A model generated the notes under the pieces. The model made no database searches, had not been told where the DNA came from, and was given only the letters and a program-made list of their open reading frames with translations. A DNA stretch of 64,000 bases from contig OOIN01000001.1 of NCBI GenBank assembly GCA_900323505.1, positions 1,364,001 through 1,428,000 on the forward strand, in the 5' to 3' direction. Below, piece after piece: positions 29,973-41,400 of this stretch. Positions within the stretch are counted from its first letter, which is position 1, and every line of letters begins with the position of its first letter. The stretch is from Ustilago trichophora. Lineage: Eukaryota; Basidiomycota; Ustilaginomycetes; Ustilaginales; Ustilaginaceae. The translations under genes and the position numbers were made by a program.

Positions 29973-32900
29973 TGTGTCAAGAGAGGATAGGGTGCAGGAA
30001 ATATTTCTATACGGATGTTCCAGGTGTCTAATGGGGTTGAGGGCTGGATGTGATGAGGAATCGTGGTGCCAAGTCTCGAAGACATCTGCTTTATATCGTT
30101 GTCAGAGCACCAAAGTCAAGCGACACGCACGCCCTATCAATGGAGAGTAGTTCGAGCGATGCATTGATACGCTAGAGGAGGAGAGCAGAAGAATCAAGGA
30201 TCTCATGCGGAACATCGGTCTCAGTAGTCAGCTCTTCAATCGAGAAGAATCCTGCACCCCGTGCAAGCATAGCACGCGAGCCTCACAGCATCGACTACCG
30301 GCGCCTCTGTAGCAGCCGGTGTTTCGTCGTTTGCCGGTCTGATCCCGGAGCAAGCACGATTGTTCGGAAACCCATGACCAGAAAGAAGTCCACGCCCACT
30401 GTAGCAGCCAACGTCTTTGGATTACGATCACATCTTCATGGCAGGGGAGAAAAAACTCAACTAGACGAGAGCAACATCTCGGCAGCGATCAGATTAGCTT
30501 TGAGCTATCGCCACCAACGCAGCAGGATTCGAAGGAAACGCGGAACTGCATGAGCCGGACAGCTGATTGGGCGCCAAGGTGAGACACTTCTCTTCGGCTG
30601 TTGAGATGGGCAGTTTGGTGGCTTTTGACAGGGGTTCTATTGTGTCCCACGATCTTTTGGCGAAAGCTTGTTTGCGGTTGCTTGGTTTGCTGTAATATCA
30701 CGTTGGGCGATTGTCAGGGACCAGCATTCAGAATATAGATGAGTCTCACTTGTTGAACGCGGAGTCGTTGCAGAAGCAGTTCAGTAGCAACTACTCCACC
30801 GCAGCCGCATATTGAAAAAGAAGGAGATGAGTTCGGGAGAGTAAACGAAGCAAACAAGAGTATTTCAGTCAAGGCCTTGAAGGAAAGGTGGCATCATGGC
30901 GGGAAATTAGGAAGAATCTGCTGCCAAATCTTGTACGGATCTAAGCACACAATCAACAGGAACGGCGATTAGCTGCTAGGCGTGCGTCCAGCCTTCCGCT
31001 TACGACAGATGCACCCGAAGCATGCATTGTCACGACAGCCAGACGCGGCAAGCATCCTGAGCTAGACATGTAGTGAGACAAGATCCCGCGGAATTATGAG
31101 CAAGTGTGTGTACACTTTCGGCAACAGATCTGGTATGCTCATCTGATGACTAGTTAGCCCGATATGGGAGGTGGCTTTGGAGAAAGTATATGTGTCGGTG
31201 GCGCAGTTTGAAGGGCTGGAGGTATAAAAAAAGTTAAGCGGGCGTGACAAATGCCGGATGTCACTCTTTTAGCGTGAAAATAGTTGAACGAAAGGCTTTG
31301 ATGCGATTACCACGTTTGGAATCTCATCCTCGCTACAGTGGGTGGGCTTAACTGGGTTGACTTTCCGATGAGCCGCCACCGTGACATCCGGCCAACGAGG
31401 TGGATCCCGGAGACCTTCACAGTGTACCATCTTAATGAACAGTGAAACCTTTACGATGCAGTGTTGAGGAGGACGATGCTGGATCGGTTTGCTGAGGGTG
31501 GCGGTTCATTTTCGCAGACCGGCCTTGTTTTTGTCCCACATTGTAGCACAAAGCCGTCCTCTCTCGCCTTCGGAGCCTACGAGCATGCTCTAGCTACACT
31601 AATCAAGCTTGGTTGCACCAGAGTGACGAAGCTTTACATAATCACGAGCGCAAGCAGAGTCGATTGAGAGAACAAAATTGCATACGGCTCGTCAACAAAT
31701 GCGCTGCAATGCAGTTGCGATTTTAGCGCGGGGCTCCATCTAACCGATGCTCCCTCGTTTGATAAGTCTAAATTCACCGTTCAAAACAGCGTGCAAGAGT
31801 CGAATCGCACGTTGTCGAGATTCTCACCGGCAAGCCTGCTTTACTTTTTGGCAGCTTTTTGTCATGGTTATCGGTTGTCCAGCTCAGGTGGGCCGAATCG
31901 TAGATCGGCCGCAGTTCTCCCCGTTTCACCTCGTTGCTACACCTGCGAACAGTCTTGGCTGTGAGATGAGGCAGATGCACGATCAAAGGGACATGAGACC
32001 GAAGCTTGCGCATTACCTGACAAGAGACCGTTCCGCACGGAAAGGCTCCCGTGTGTACAGTAGGTGTGGTTGAGGGCAATCCTTTTTTTGACGTGGCTCA
32101 ACCCTCGGTGCATTTCGATCAATCCAAGCTTTCTTGAAATGAAACTCTGCAGATCGCGCGCTTCTCGGAGAGAAACTGTAAGTGCTTTTTGAAACCCCGC
32201 CGTGTGGTGCCGCTTTGACGCAGAGTGACCAAGTGAAAAGGGTTCACACTCGGCGCGTCTTGAATCGCGCACATTCCACATTGCATCGCGTCTCTCACCG
32301 GCGAGTTTCGCTTCATTTTCAGAACAAAATCCAACTGTACCCAAGACAGCCGAGCCTCGGTCCTATGTCGTACTGCATCCACTTCAACACTTTTTCAAAG
32401 CTTTGCTTCGAGAGAACTCAATCCCTTTTCTCTCTATGATGAACAAGCGCAGTGAACACACATCAAGAGACATCGACCTAGCGAAGAGCATCGTGAGCGC
32501 TCGCAGGTCGATGAGCAAAGCGACTTCCTTCTGTCGTCCACGGCTACGCATCCGCGCTGGCTCGTTAATGCATCATGCAGGCAGAAGCCGTCTCAAGTCC
32601 CCACTTGTCCAACCTTTGGCTGCCTTGCCTCCTCGCTTGCACAAATGGTTTCTGTATTATGACACATACTTTTGCACTGATCCAACTTTATACCTTCCCA
32701 CAACATCTCACATCTTCCTCCCTCTCCCTAGCCAACCTTCTCGCCAACTGCTTTTGCTTGACTCTCGCTTCCTCCTTGTCCACATCGGTCAATTCCTGCG
32801 CTTGGTACTCTACCACTATCTGCACAACGCTTTCTCAGACGAAACTCGCTTAGCACTCGAGCCAGCACGGAACCCCCTGTTCCTTTTCCTACCACACCAA

Positions 32901-33790
32901 AACCAAGTCAAGCCATTCCAGTCCCATTAAAACAAAAAAACCAGACCACGCCCTGTCGTTCGTTTGTCCGGCCATTCGCTAAGTTCTGTGCGCATCACGC
33001 AGGAAACCCTCCACCACTACGCCCCCCCACTCTTAGACATCGGGCCCCCGCATCCTTCAGTCCTCCCAAACGTACAACAACTCCAATCGTAGGGCCGACA
33101 CTGTTCCGCCGCAAGCCTCCCTGCGTCTCACACATATCCGACCTCGCCGCGCGGCTCACAACATTGCCTTGTTAGAGTCTCCTACTCAGACGTCACCCCA
33201 TTATTTTTGGCCAAAAGGAGATTGTCCCCTTCCGTCTCTCCCTTGCTTCGTATCCGGCAGCTTCGGCGCGAGACAGTCGGCAATCCTCTCACTGCCTCCT
33301 TGTACCGCCACAATCCTTCTGACTTCGGGCGCCAAGTGTTGCACACGGTTTACATCGACGTTCGTCGGTCAAAAGCATAGCCGCCTTTGACACTTGTCCT
33401 CTGCCACTCCTAAGCTGACCACGCGGTTCTCTGTCTTGGCGGTCAAAGCGGTCCATCATCTGTTGCAGACTCCAGCTTAAGCGCCCTTTCCAGAAAAACT
33501 TGACCGCTAGCCGATTCTTTTCTCCCACACACCTCTGCCTGTCACCGGCGAATTCTTGTCCGCCCTGCGTGTTGACCCTATCCAATGCCACTAGCCTGCC
33601 TCTAGCTTTTCGGCCTGCCTCGACTCTCCCCAACAACAAACACAGCTGCAGCACATCTTCCCCGCCACCCGCATCCATCCTTCCCATCTCCCATCTCCCC
33701 TCCCCTCTTCATACTTAATCACGTACAAGCAACGGCGGTGGATCCACGTTTCTCTTCCTGCTCAAACATCCCAAAGAGGATCAGGACACC
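29973..33790. other. 3.8-kb gene-free region between cutinase and beta-glucosidase
   Basis: Divergent interval containing both promoters. No credible coding frame was seen: the longest frames have shadow-like composition and no domain. From about 32,600 to 33,780 the strand is strongly C/T-rich, which fits a long leader or core promoter of the GH3 gene. A TATAAAAAAAG sequence at about 31223 is not followed by a convincing gene. No transposon ends were seen. Confidence 0.45.
30090..30095 (-). promoter_or_regulatory. TATA box of the cutinase gene
   Basis: TATAAA on the minus strand about 118 bp before the cutinase ATG. Confidence 0.55.
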
Positions 33791-36250
33791 ATGAAATTCT
33801 CCACAGTTTTGCCTTTGGCCGCACTGGCCTGCGCAGGCTCCAGTCTCGCTGTTGTCACACCACAACCCGACTACCAACAGCTTTTCGGCGAGAGGGACCT
33901 CGATGCACCCACGCAATTCCTTCAGCGAAGGCAGCAGGGTATCGGCGGTGCCGGACAGAACGGCCCCGGCTACCAGACCGTACCCAACGTCCCGTTCAAC
34001 GGAAACGATTCGCTCCCATACTCGCCACCTTTCTACCCAACACCACAGACCAAGGGAACCACCCAGAAGTGGAAGGATGCCATCGGAAAGGCGCGTGAAT
34101 ACCTTCAGCAGTTCAACCAGACCGAAAAGGTCATGCTCACCACCGGTTCCGGCTGGCAGCGAGGTCCTTGTGTAGGAAACATCTCCCCTATCCCCCGTGT
34201 CAACTTCCCCGGTATGTGCCTCATGGACGGCCCTGCAGGTGTCCGAGGTACCGACCGCATCACTTCGTTCCCCGACGCCATCACTGCTGCATCCACTTTC
34301 GACCGAGACCTCTTCTACAAGCGTGCATATGCTCTCGGCGAAGAGTTCAAGACCAAGGGCGCCAACATCTGGTTGGGACCCATGATGAACCTCGCACGTG
34401 CTCCTGAAGGCGGCCGATCCTGGGAAGGCTTCGGTGCTGATCCTTACTTGAGCGGTGAAGGCTCCTACTTCTCGGTTCTCGGCGCTCAGGACGCAGGTGT
34501 TCAGGCCACCCTCAAACACTACATCAACAACGAGCAGGAACACTTCCGTAACGAGGGTAGCTCCAACATCGACTCTCGTACCGAGCGCGAAATCTACCTC
34601 CATCCCTTCCTTCGAGGTGTCCAGGCTGGCGCTGCAAGCGTCATGTGTTCGTACAATCTCGTCAACAACAGTTGGGCCTGTCAAAACTCCGAGTTGCTCA
34701 ACAACCGTCTCAAGACGGAGCTCGAGTTCCCTGGTTACGTCATGTCGGATTGGGGTGCCCAGCACGCTGGTGTGGCTTCGGCCAACGCTGGTCTCGACAT
34801 GACCATGCCTGGAGATGTGCTCTGCTGTTCGCTTCAGGAAGGCTCGCTGTGGGGTGGCAACCTCACCACCGCTGTCAACAACGGCTCTGTCGCCACCACT
34901 CGTCTCGATGACATGGCCACGCGTGTTCTTGCCGGTTGGTTCCTCCTGGGTCAGGACCAGGACTACCCTAAGCCCAACTTTAACTTTTTCGACAAGATGG
35001 ATCCTGCCACCAACGAGCACGTTGATGCTACTGCTGACCACTACAAGATCGCACGCGAGGTCGCGAGTGCCGGTACCGTCTTGCTCAAGAACCATCGCCA
35101 AGCGCTTCCTATCAGGAAGCCTCGCAACATGGCAGTGATTGGCTCTGACGCTGGTCCGCTCTACCAGGGCGCCAACTATTGGCCTGACCGTGCTCAAAAC
35201 GGTGGTCTGCCTTACGGCACTCTGGGCCAGGGCTGGGGTTCGGGATCGACCGACTATTCGTACTTTTTTTCGCCCTACGAGTCTCTGCAGGCACGTGCCC
35301 GTGAAGAGCGTACCGAAATCCAGTGGAACTTTGATGACTGGAACATCGAGCAGAGCGTCAAGATCGCCAACATGACCGACATTGCGCTTGTCTTTGTCAG
35401 CGCCGAGAGCGGTGAGGGCTACATCACTGTGGACCGCAACGAGGGTGACCGCAACAACTTGACGCTTTGGAACCAGGGTGAGCAGCTCATCCGTAACGTG
35501 ACTGCCGTCAACAACAATACAGTGGTCATCATCCACTCGACTGGTGCTGTTGACATGGAGAGTTTTGCCGAGAATCCCAACGTCACTGCTATTGTTTGGG
35601 CCAACCTTCCTGGTAGCGAGAGCGGACGTGCGCTTGTCGACGTGCTCTACGGCGACTACAACCCAAGCGGACGTCTTCCTTACACCATCGGCAAGAACCG
35701 CACCGAGTACTCGGCTGACGTGCTCTACTACAACGACACAGTGGTGCCTCAGATCAACTACACGGAAGCGCTCAACATTGACTATCGCCACTTTGACACC
35801 AAGAATATCGAGCCTCGCTACGAATTTGGCTACGGTCTTTCGTACACCAAGTTCGCTTACTCGGGTGCTTGGACGCAGCAGGTGGGCTGGGCAGACAACA
35901 GCTGGTGGGGCTCTTGGAATGCTTCGACCGGCTTGCCAGAGTGGCTCTTTGAGCCCAAATACGAAGTGAGCTTCTCGCTCACCAACTCGGGCAACTGGGA
36001 CGGCCACGAGGTGTGGCAAGCATACCTCGAATTCCCTCGCTCGGCGGGCGAGCCTCCCAAGGTGCTGCGTGGGTTCGGACGCGAGTGGCTCAAAAAGTGG
36101 GAGACCAAGCAGGTCAACTTTACTCTGAGCCAGTACGACGTCTCGACATGGAGCAACGAAAAGAACCAGTGGCTTCAACCCGAGGGCAAGCTCAAGGTGG
36201 TCATTGGCGCTTCTTCGCGTGACATTCGCCAGGCTGTTGTCCTCAACTAA
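33791..36250 (+). CDS. secreted beta-glucosidase, glycoside hydrolase family 3
   Basis: Extracellular GH3 enzyme releasing terminal beta-D-glucosyl residues, for example from cellobiose; 819 residues from ATG 33791. The signal peptide MKFSTVLPLAALACAGSSLA is followed by a Gln/Arg-rich propeptide-like stretch (FLQRRQQG). N-domain hallmarks: GPCVGNISPIPRVNFPGMCL, then DGPAGVRG; GANIWLGPMMNLARAPEGGR; KHYINNEQE; and the nucleophile Asp320 in YVMSDWGAQHAG. The C-domain has SAGTVLLKN, a probable acid/base in SAESGEGY, and DYNPSGRLPYT. The fibronectin-III-like end has EVSFSLTNSGNWDGHEVWQA and LRGFGREWLK. Many N-glycosylation sequons are visible. It is full length for an Aspergillus-type secreted GH3. 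The function call is confident; exact substrate is not fixed by sequence. Confidence 0.9.
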   Translation: MKFSTVLPLAALACAGSSLAVVTPQPDYQQLFGERDLDAPTQFLQRRQQGIGGAGQNGPGYQTVPNVPFNGNDSLPYSPPFYPTPQTKGTTQKWKDAIGKAREYLQQFNQTEKVMLTTGSGWQRGPCVGNISPIPRVNFPGMCLMDGPAGVRGTDRITSFPDAITAASTFDRDLFYKRAYALGEEFKTKGANIWLGPMMNLARAPEGGRSWEGFGADPYLSGEGSYFSVLGAQDAGVQATLKHYINNEQEHFRNEGSSNIDSRTEREIYLHPFLRGVQAGAASVMCSYNLVNNSWACQNSELLNNRLKTELEFPGYVMSDWGAQHAGVASANAGLDMTMPGDVLCCSLQEGSLWGGNLTTAVNNGSVATTRLDDMATRVLAGWFLLGQDQDYPKPNFNFFDKMDPATNEHVDATADHYKIAREVASAGTVLLKNHRQALPIRKPRNMAVIGSDAGPLYQGANYWPDRAQNGGLPYGTLGQGWGSGSTDYSYFFSPYESLQARAREERTEIQWNFDDWNIEQSVKIANMTDIALVFVSAESGEGYITVDRNEGDRNNLTLWNQGEQLIRNVTAVNNNTVVIIHSTGAVDMESFAENPNVTAIVWANLPGSESGRALVDVLYGDYNPSGRLPYTIGKNRTEYSADVLYYNDTVVPQINYTEALNIDYRHFDTKNIEPRYEFGYGLSYTKFAYSGAWTQQVGWADNSWWGSWNASTGLPEWLFEPKYEVSFSLTNSGNWDGHEVWQAYLEFPRSAGEPPKVLRGFGREWLKKWETKQVNFTLSQYDVSTWSNEKNQWLQPEGKLKVVIGASSRDIRQAVVLN

Positions 36251-36650
36251 GTAGCGTTTCTTCTTGTTACGGCGTGTCTTGGCTTCATTCTCGCATCCTT
36301 GCTTTGTATCTAGGTTTGCTTTAGTCTACAGGGTCGCCCATTCCTGGACTTTTTTTTTACATGATTTCTTTCAAATACAGTAGCATCAAAGTTCGAGTGT
36401 CGCGTTGATTGAGAAAGTTAGGGTCCTGTCCTGTCCTGTCCAAAAGAGCGAATTTCGAGAGTTTTTCTCTTGGAAAATTTTCCCGCGTCTGTCAAGAGAT
36501 AGAGGATGCAGAAGCAGGGTCTATGCAGGTCCGAAATCCGAACGGCTCTTTCTCCACCCGCTCACCATCATCATTCTCATCCGCAGCAGTAGCACCATCA
36601 CTCTCGCAGCGATCGCAGCCTGAACTCGCGCTCAACATATACCCACCACG
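36251..36650. other. spacer between GH3 gene and PPP4R2
   Basis: 400 bp, same strand on both sides: the GH3 3' flank with a T8-type run near 36350, then the PPP4R2 promoter with a TCCTG repeat at about 36424-36440. Confidence 0.4.
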
Positions 36651-37976
36651 ATGACCTCAGACACGCTCCACGATCTCGATCCGTCTTTCCAATGGAACCC
36701 TTCATACCTCACCCAACTCCAACACATTGCAGACACCGACGAGTTCCAACATGACGACGATCAGTCACAGCCGCCCGTTCCATCGTCACTTCCTGCCTCG
36801 TCCAGCTCCTCCTCGGTCGCTGCTGATGTATCTGGTGCATATGACTGGCCTGTGCTGAAGGATGCCATCAAGTACCGCATCCGCTTATGCCTTGAGGAAA
36901 GCTTCGGCCAAGAAAGACCGTTGGAGCTTCATCCGGCCGCAGCGTTGATCCCATATCAGGAGCCTGGGTATTCTGTTTCTGCGGTTCAGGGACGAGCTGC
37001 GGCTGGATTGATGCGTCTTCGTCCTCCCGCACCCGGCTCTACTGGTGAAGAGGATGGTGGTGATGCTGCAACTTCCCAACGCGCCTCCTCGTCAGACGAA
37101 GAAGAAAAAAAACCAACGCCAGTCCTGCTCGATCGCCCCTCCTCGGCTGCACGCGAAGACGAGAGTGTCTCTCAACCGCTACCGCCAGGCTTTCCCACAG
37201 TGGATCCCGACACCGGTCTATATCAGCCTCCTTACGTCGCCCCTGCCGACACCAAGGATTTCTACGCTTGCAAACGACCCAATCTCACCCGTACCTCCGT
37301 CCAGCCACTCAGCAGCGACGAAATCACCACCCACACCCGAATCCTCTTCTCCATGATCGACGACTTTGATCTCCAACCGCCATTCACCATCCAACGTCTG
37401 GCCGAACTCATCGTCGATCCCACGGCGCACTACAACAGCGGCATCAAGTGGATCTCTGCGCTCAAAAGATGTCTCTCGGTAACAGCCACACGCGACGCCT
37501 TCCCTATCAGCCCCGTCCAAGCCCCCTTCGCATTCCTCGGCGTCAACGCCAACCAAGAGCAAGACGGCAGTGCAACAGACATGTCCGAAGTCGAAATGGA
37601 CAGATTGGACGGCCTTCCACCCAAGAGATACCGAAGTTGCAGCGTGACGAGCAACAGCAGTTCCGAACCGCTCTTCTCGCCCATCCCCTTTGTAGTCAGG
37701 GACGAGAATGGACTGTTGACCACTTCGCAGGGGCGAGTTGAGACGACGGACGGGGTTCGAGAGCAAGCGGGATTCGAGCAGATTCCAGATTTGGAGTTGG
37801 AAGGCGCGGATACAACTCTGAACTCCGACTCGGTTTCATCACCTAACGACGTCGTTGATGTCGCGCCTATCGCACTTGGCTCTACGGAGCAGCAGAAGCA
37901 GGAGCAGGTGGATGAAACCCCGTCAGAAACCACTGACCAACAACCAGTGCAGCAGGAGCCGAATGACGGCGCTTAA
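36651..37976 (+). CDS. PPP4R2: protein phosphatase 4 regulatory subunit 2
   Basis: Regulatory subunit of the PP4 complex (yeast Psy4), which directs dephosphorylation of DNA-damage and cell-cycle targets in the nucleus. 441 residues from ATG 36651. Family features in order: an N-terminal helix region with YDWPVLKDAIKYRIRLCLEE (~residues 60-85), then after an acidic/Ser-rich insert RILFSMIDDFDLQPPFTIQR, LAELIVDPTAHYNS and WISALKRCLSVT (~225-280), which match the PPFTIQRLxELLxDP...Y hallmark. A basic-aromatic stretch LPPKRYR follows a NanEQD region, as in the animal protein's KRLRF. The C-terminus is acidic, Gln/Glu/Ser-rich and presumably disordered. No intron is needed. The call is confident. 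Confidence 0.82.
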   Translation: MTSDTLHDLDPSFQWNPSYLTQLQHIADTDEFQHDDDQSQPPVPSSLPASSSSSSVAADVSGAYDWPVLKDAIKYRIRLCLEESFGQERPLELHPAAALIPYQEPGYSVSAVQGRAAAGLMRLRPPAPGSTGEEDGGDAATSQRASSSDEEEKKPTPVLLDRPSSAAREDESVSQPLPPGFPTVDPDTGLYQPPYVAPADTKDFYACKRPNLTRTSVQPLSSDEITTHTRILFSMIDDFDLQPPFTIQRLAELIVDPTAHYNSGIKWISALKRCLSVTATRDAFPISPVQAPFAFLGVNANQEQDGSATDMSEVEMDRLDGLPPKRYRSCSVTSNSSSEPLFSPIPFVVRDENGLLTTSQGRVETTDGVREQAGFEQIPDLELEGADTTLNSDSVSSPNDVVDVAPIALGSTEQQKQEQVDETPSETTDQQPVQQEPNDGA

Positions 37977-38429
37977 AGTCTCTCCTCGTTTTTTTTTTCT
38001 GAGCAGATCAGACTGCCTTTGTTTTCTCCACGAATGCTCAGAGCACACCAATGCAAAATCAAGTCGAGCCTCCTTCCAAACCACGTTCATTGTCTCTCAC
38101 TAAAACAGGAACAATGCTTTTCACCCCACGACCGGGCCAGCATCGCTTCCCTTCTTGACACTGTTCTCCACTTGCTGGACATGATTCTGTGAATCCACCT
38201 CATGGAGACAACCTAATCGGCTCTGAAAAGGAGCCGACTTTGGAAAAGCATCTAATCAGCGCCTTGCGCTATGGGTGGCTATTAGGTAGAGCCCAGCTTG
38301 GCTGGCTCCATGCGGGCTTCGAGGCCGGCTTTTTTTTTTTTTTTTTTTTTTTTTACAACGATATGCTTTCGAGATCTTACAGCGCCTGGGAAGAACAAAT
38401 AGTGGCAAAGTGTCAAGACAAAGGCCTGC
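37977..38429. other. convergent 3' spacer with poly-T run
   Basis: Tail-to-tail interval between PPP4R2 and the leftward large unknown gene. A 25-nt poly-T run lies at 38330-38354, and a T9-type run just after the PPP4R2 stop. No gene. Confidence 0.5.
38330..38354. repeat. poly-T homopolymer run (25 nt)
   Basis: Uninterrupted T run 75 bp downstream of the leftward unknown gene; on that gene's strand it reads poly-A. Confidence 0.9.
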
Positions 38430-41400
38430 CTACTTTCGACGCCGTTGACTCAAGACGAGAAGCAGATTTTTCGCCTGTCTGTTGTCCTTTGCTCTCTCTC
38501 TGTCACTTCGCGTTCCCCTCTGTTTCTCCCTGTCCTTGCCCTTGTCCCCTTTGTCTTTCTTCCGCTTCACCTTGTCTCCGGACTTGGACTTTGGTCGAGG
38601 TTGATCGTCAGCAGGGGTGGGGGAGAAGGTGTCGCGGGTGTTTGTATACCATCCGGTGATACCGGCCCATCCACCACGGCTGGGCGATGGGGTCGCGTTG
38701 GGAAGCTGAATGCTCACCCCATCTCCTCCTTGTCTCCCTCCTACAGCGGATGAAGACGATGCTCTGGCCTTTTTCGGCGGCGACGGAGAGGCAAACATAG
38801 GAGGCGGTGGCAGTTGAACATGCACCGTTTGCTTCGACGCTTCACTCGAACACGACGCCTCCTGCTCCCAATGGCGTGATGATACAGACTTTGGCCCAAT
38901 CCGTTTGCGTTTCGCGCTCGTCGCCCCATCTCTTGGCCTAGCCGGTAGTTCAACAGCGACGATGCTGGACACGTCAGATTTTCTTGTGTTCTGTTTGGGC
39001 CGGGAGGATGCACTTGCTCGCTTCTCTTCCTTCGCCTGAGCTTGTGCTTCTTCAGCCCTACGCCTCAACACCTCCCTTCTCCTAGCCTCAGCTTTGATGA
39101 ACGCGTCCACTCGCCCATCGCCCAGTCCAACGGTCTTTTTCGTCTTCTCCGGCTCCCCATTGACCACCTCCTTCCGCTTCTTACTCGATGAAGAACCAGC
39201 AACAGTTGGGGACACCGATCGATCCCTGCGTCGTTTACCATCACCACTACTGCTGTTACTGCTGGTGGGGACAGGGCCGGCAGCTAAGCTCTCGGAAGCT
39301 GAAGAAGAGCGTGTAAGGTCGACGATAACTTGGACTTCTGGGTCGGGGGTGCACGAGGGGCTGGACCAAACCTTGAAGTCTGAACCAAGGGCCTTGTTCT
39401 TGCCCTTTGGCGTTGCGCTGGCGGGTGTGGGGGCGGATTTTGTCAAGGGCTTCGATACGGGTGCGGATGCGGTTTTGGAAGGGGGCTTTGGTAAAGGTTG
39501 CGAAGGGCTAGGTTGAGTGCTGAAGAATGAATGGAGATTACGCTGGCCTTTTGCAGCGGGTGCTTTTGGCTTTGAAGGTGCGGGTTTCGGTGCTGCATGT
39601 CTGAGGTTCGATGACGTTGATGAAGCAGTACTGATGGCTGCTGCGGGCTTGAATTTGAGTGGCGCTGGCTGAGGCTCCGCGGCCTTCTGATCGGGAGGCG
39701 GAGGCTGGCAATGGGGCTTCTTGGCCGCAGCTTGTGGCTCGATAAACTTCTTTGGCGCAAGTTGGGGCCCAACTGACCTTGCCATTGCCGGCTGGGCTTC
39801 TTTGCGAGGCACGATTCCGCGAGGTTGCGGAGGAAGGGTCTCTTGGCGGGCTAGGGGATCGTTGAGCTGCAAAAATGCTGATGACCTCCCCGCATCTCTA
39901 TCATCTGCATCCTGGAATGAACCGGATTGGAACACGTTCTCCTCCTCCTCCGCATCACTATCACCTCTAATTGGAGGCGCACTAGCGAGCCTCGACCCAA
40001 ACGGACTCTTTCGCGGACTGACGATCTTTACGACTTCGTACCCTTGACTGTCATCCTCTGGCAACACAGGGCTACTCTGCTTTAGATCGTAGTAAATCCT
40101 CATCTCCCCTCCTGTAAAGGGTCGGACCTTGGCAAAGCGTTTCCTACCCACACTGTCGAACTGAGTGTGGATCCATTCATTGTTCTGCACCTCGACCAAA
40201 ATCTGACCCTGTTCGCGCGCTTTTGCCTCCACGGCCAGGCGCTGAATATCTGCAATGTACTCCTCGAGGCGGATAGATTCGGCGTGTTCCATGTCCGCAA
40301 ATGTACGTAAGGTGTCTGGGAGGGGTTGCTTGTATGCACGGCCGAGGCGGAGGTGGCGAGCTGCACTTTCGAGGGCTTCTGAAGTACGAGACCGACCAAT
40401 GAGTCCCGCTCCATCCCCTTCGTGGAGTCCAAATGCTCTGCGAAGCGAGGAGGCGGTATTCCTTTCTTCGTCGAGATGCGAAGGGATGAGATCTTTGAGC
40501 GTGAGATTCAACGGTGTGCGATCGCCGAGTCGGGGTGGAGTGACAAACTTGTCCTCAGCGTCGTCCTCGGTGAGTTGGAGAGGGCCGGGGCCGCTAATGC
40601 CGAGCCAGCGACGTGTGCTGGGTTTGAGCTGGTACAGGCTGCCGCGGTCTTCTGCGTTGACAGTGATGTTGAGCAGTGATGTGGGGCCGAAATGGAGTCG
40701 TGGAATCGTTTGAGCTTCGGCCTCGGTTAGAATACCGTGGGAGTCGTGACTGCGGGTCGAAGGGGCGGCAGATGCAGATGCGGCAGCAACGGCAGAGTCT
40801 GTTCTTGCCTTGGCCACGAGAAAGTCACGGAAAGAAGCATGCGGTGTCAGAGCATTTGCTGCTTTGTTGATGCCAGGGGTTCGCAGAGCGTCAAAGAATT
40901 CCTGCGGCGCAGTCTCTTCAGGCAGCGGTGTCTTTTTGCGCTTGTCGACGGGCGCAATTGTAACAGCGACAGAAGCGGCGGGATGCGCGTCGAGGTTCTG
41001 ATCTTGCTCATATCGCTCGAAGGCGCGCTTGACGTTGTAATCGGTGACGTTGCGAGCGCGTCTCGGATATCTGATGCGCTGAGCGTCGCTGTCTGAAGCG
41101 TCTCGCGTTGTAGCGCCCGCGCTCGACTCGACCGCGCGAACGTCGTTGATCCTCGCATCCGTAATGATGGGTGTGTCGGAGTCAGCGTCGGAAACAGCGC
41201 CTCGCTCTAGTTCGGACTGCAAGCCGCCTCCGAGAGGTGGAATCTGATGCGACTCCGGGGAAGACTGAAGTTCGGAAGCAGAGTGAGAATCGGTCTGTTC
41301 CGCAGATCTCTCGCGCATCTGCTGAGCGGCCGGGGGCAACGTGATCGCCACATCGCCTTCGGTCGACGGCCAAGGCTCTGAGCCACTTCGAGCTGATGAC

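Noticed and set aside
29169..29990. 273-residue frame opposite the cutinase
   Set aside because: Shadow of the cutinase, Gly/Val-rich composition without a domain.
32403..32930. 175-residue plus-strand frame upstream of the GH3 gene
   Set aside because: Composition reflects the C/T-rich promoter strand, with no domain or conserved motif.
33719..36178. 819-residue open frame on the strand opposite the beta-glucosidase
   Set aside because: It mirrors the codon bias of the GH3 gene on the other strand, has no domain and starts and ends near the same places; a shadow frame.
38189..38659. 156-residue plus-strand frame with a poly-Phe run
   Set aside because: It crosses the 25-nt poly-T run and the end of the PIP-box gene.
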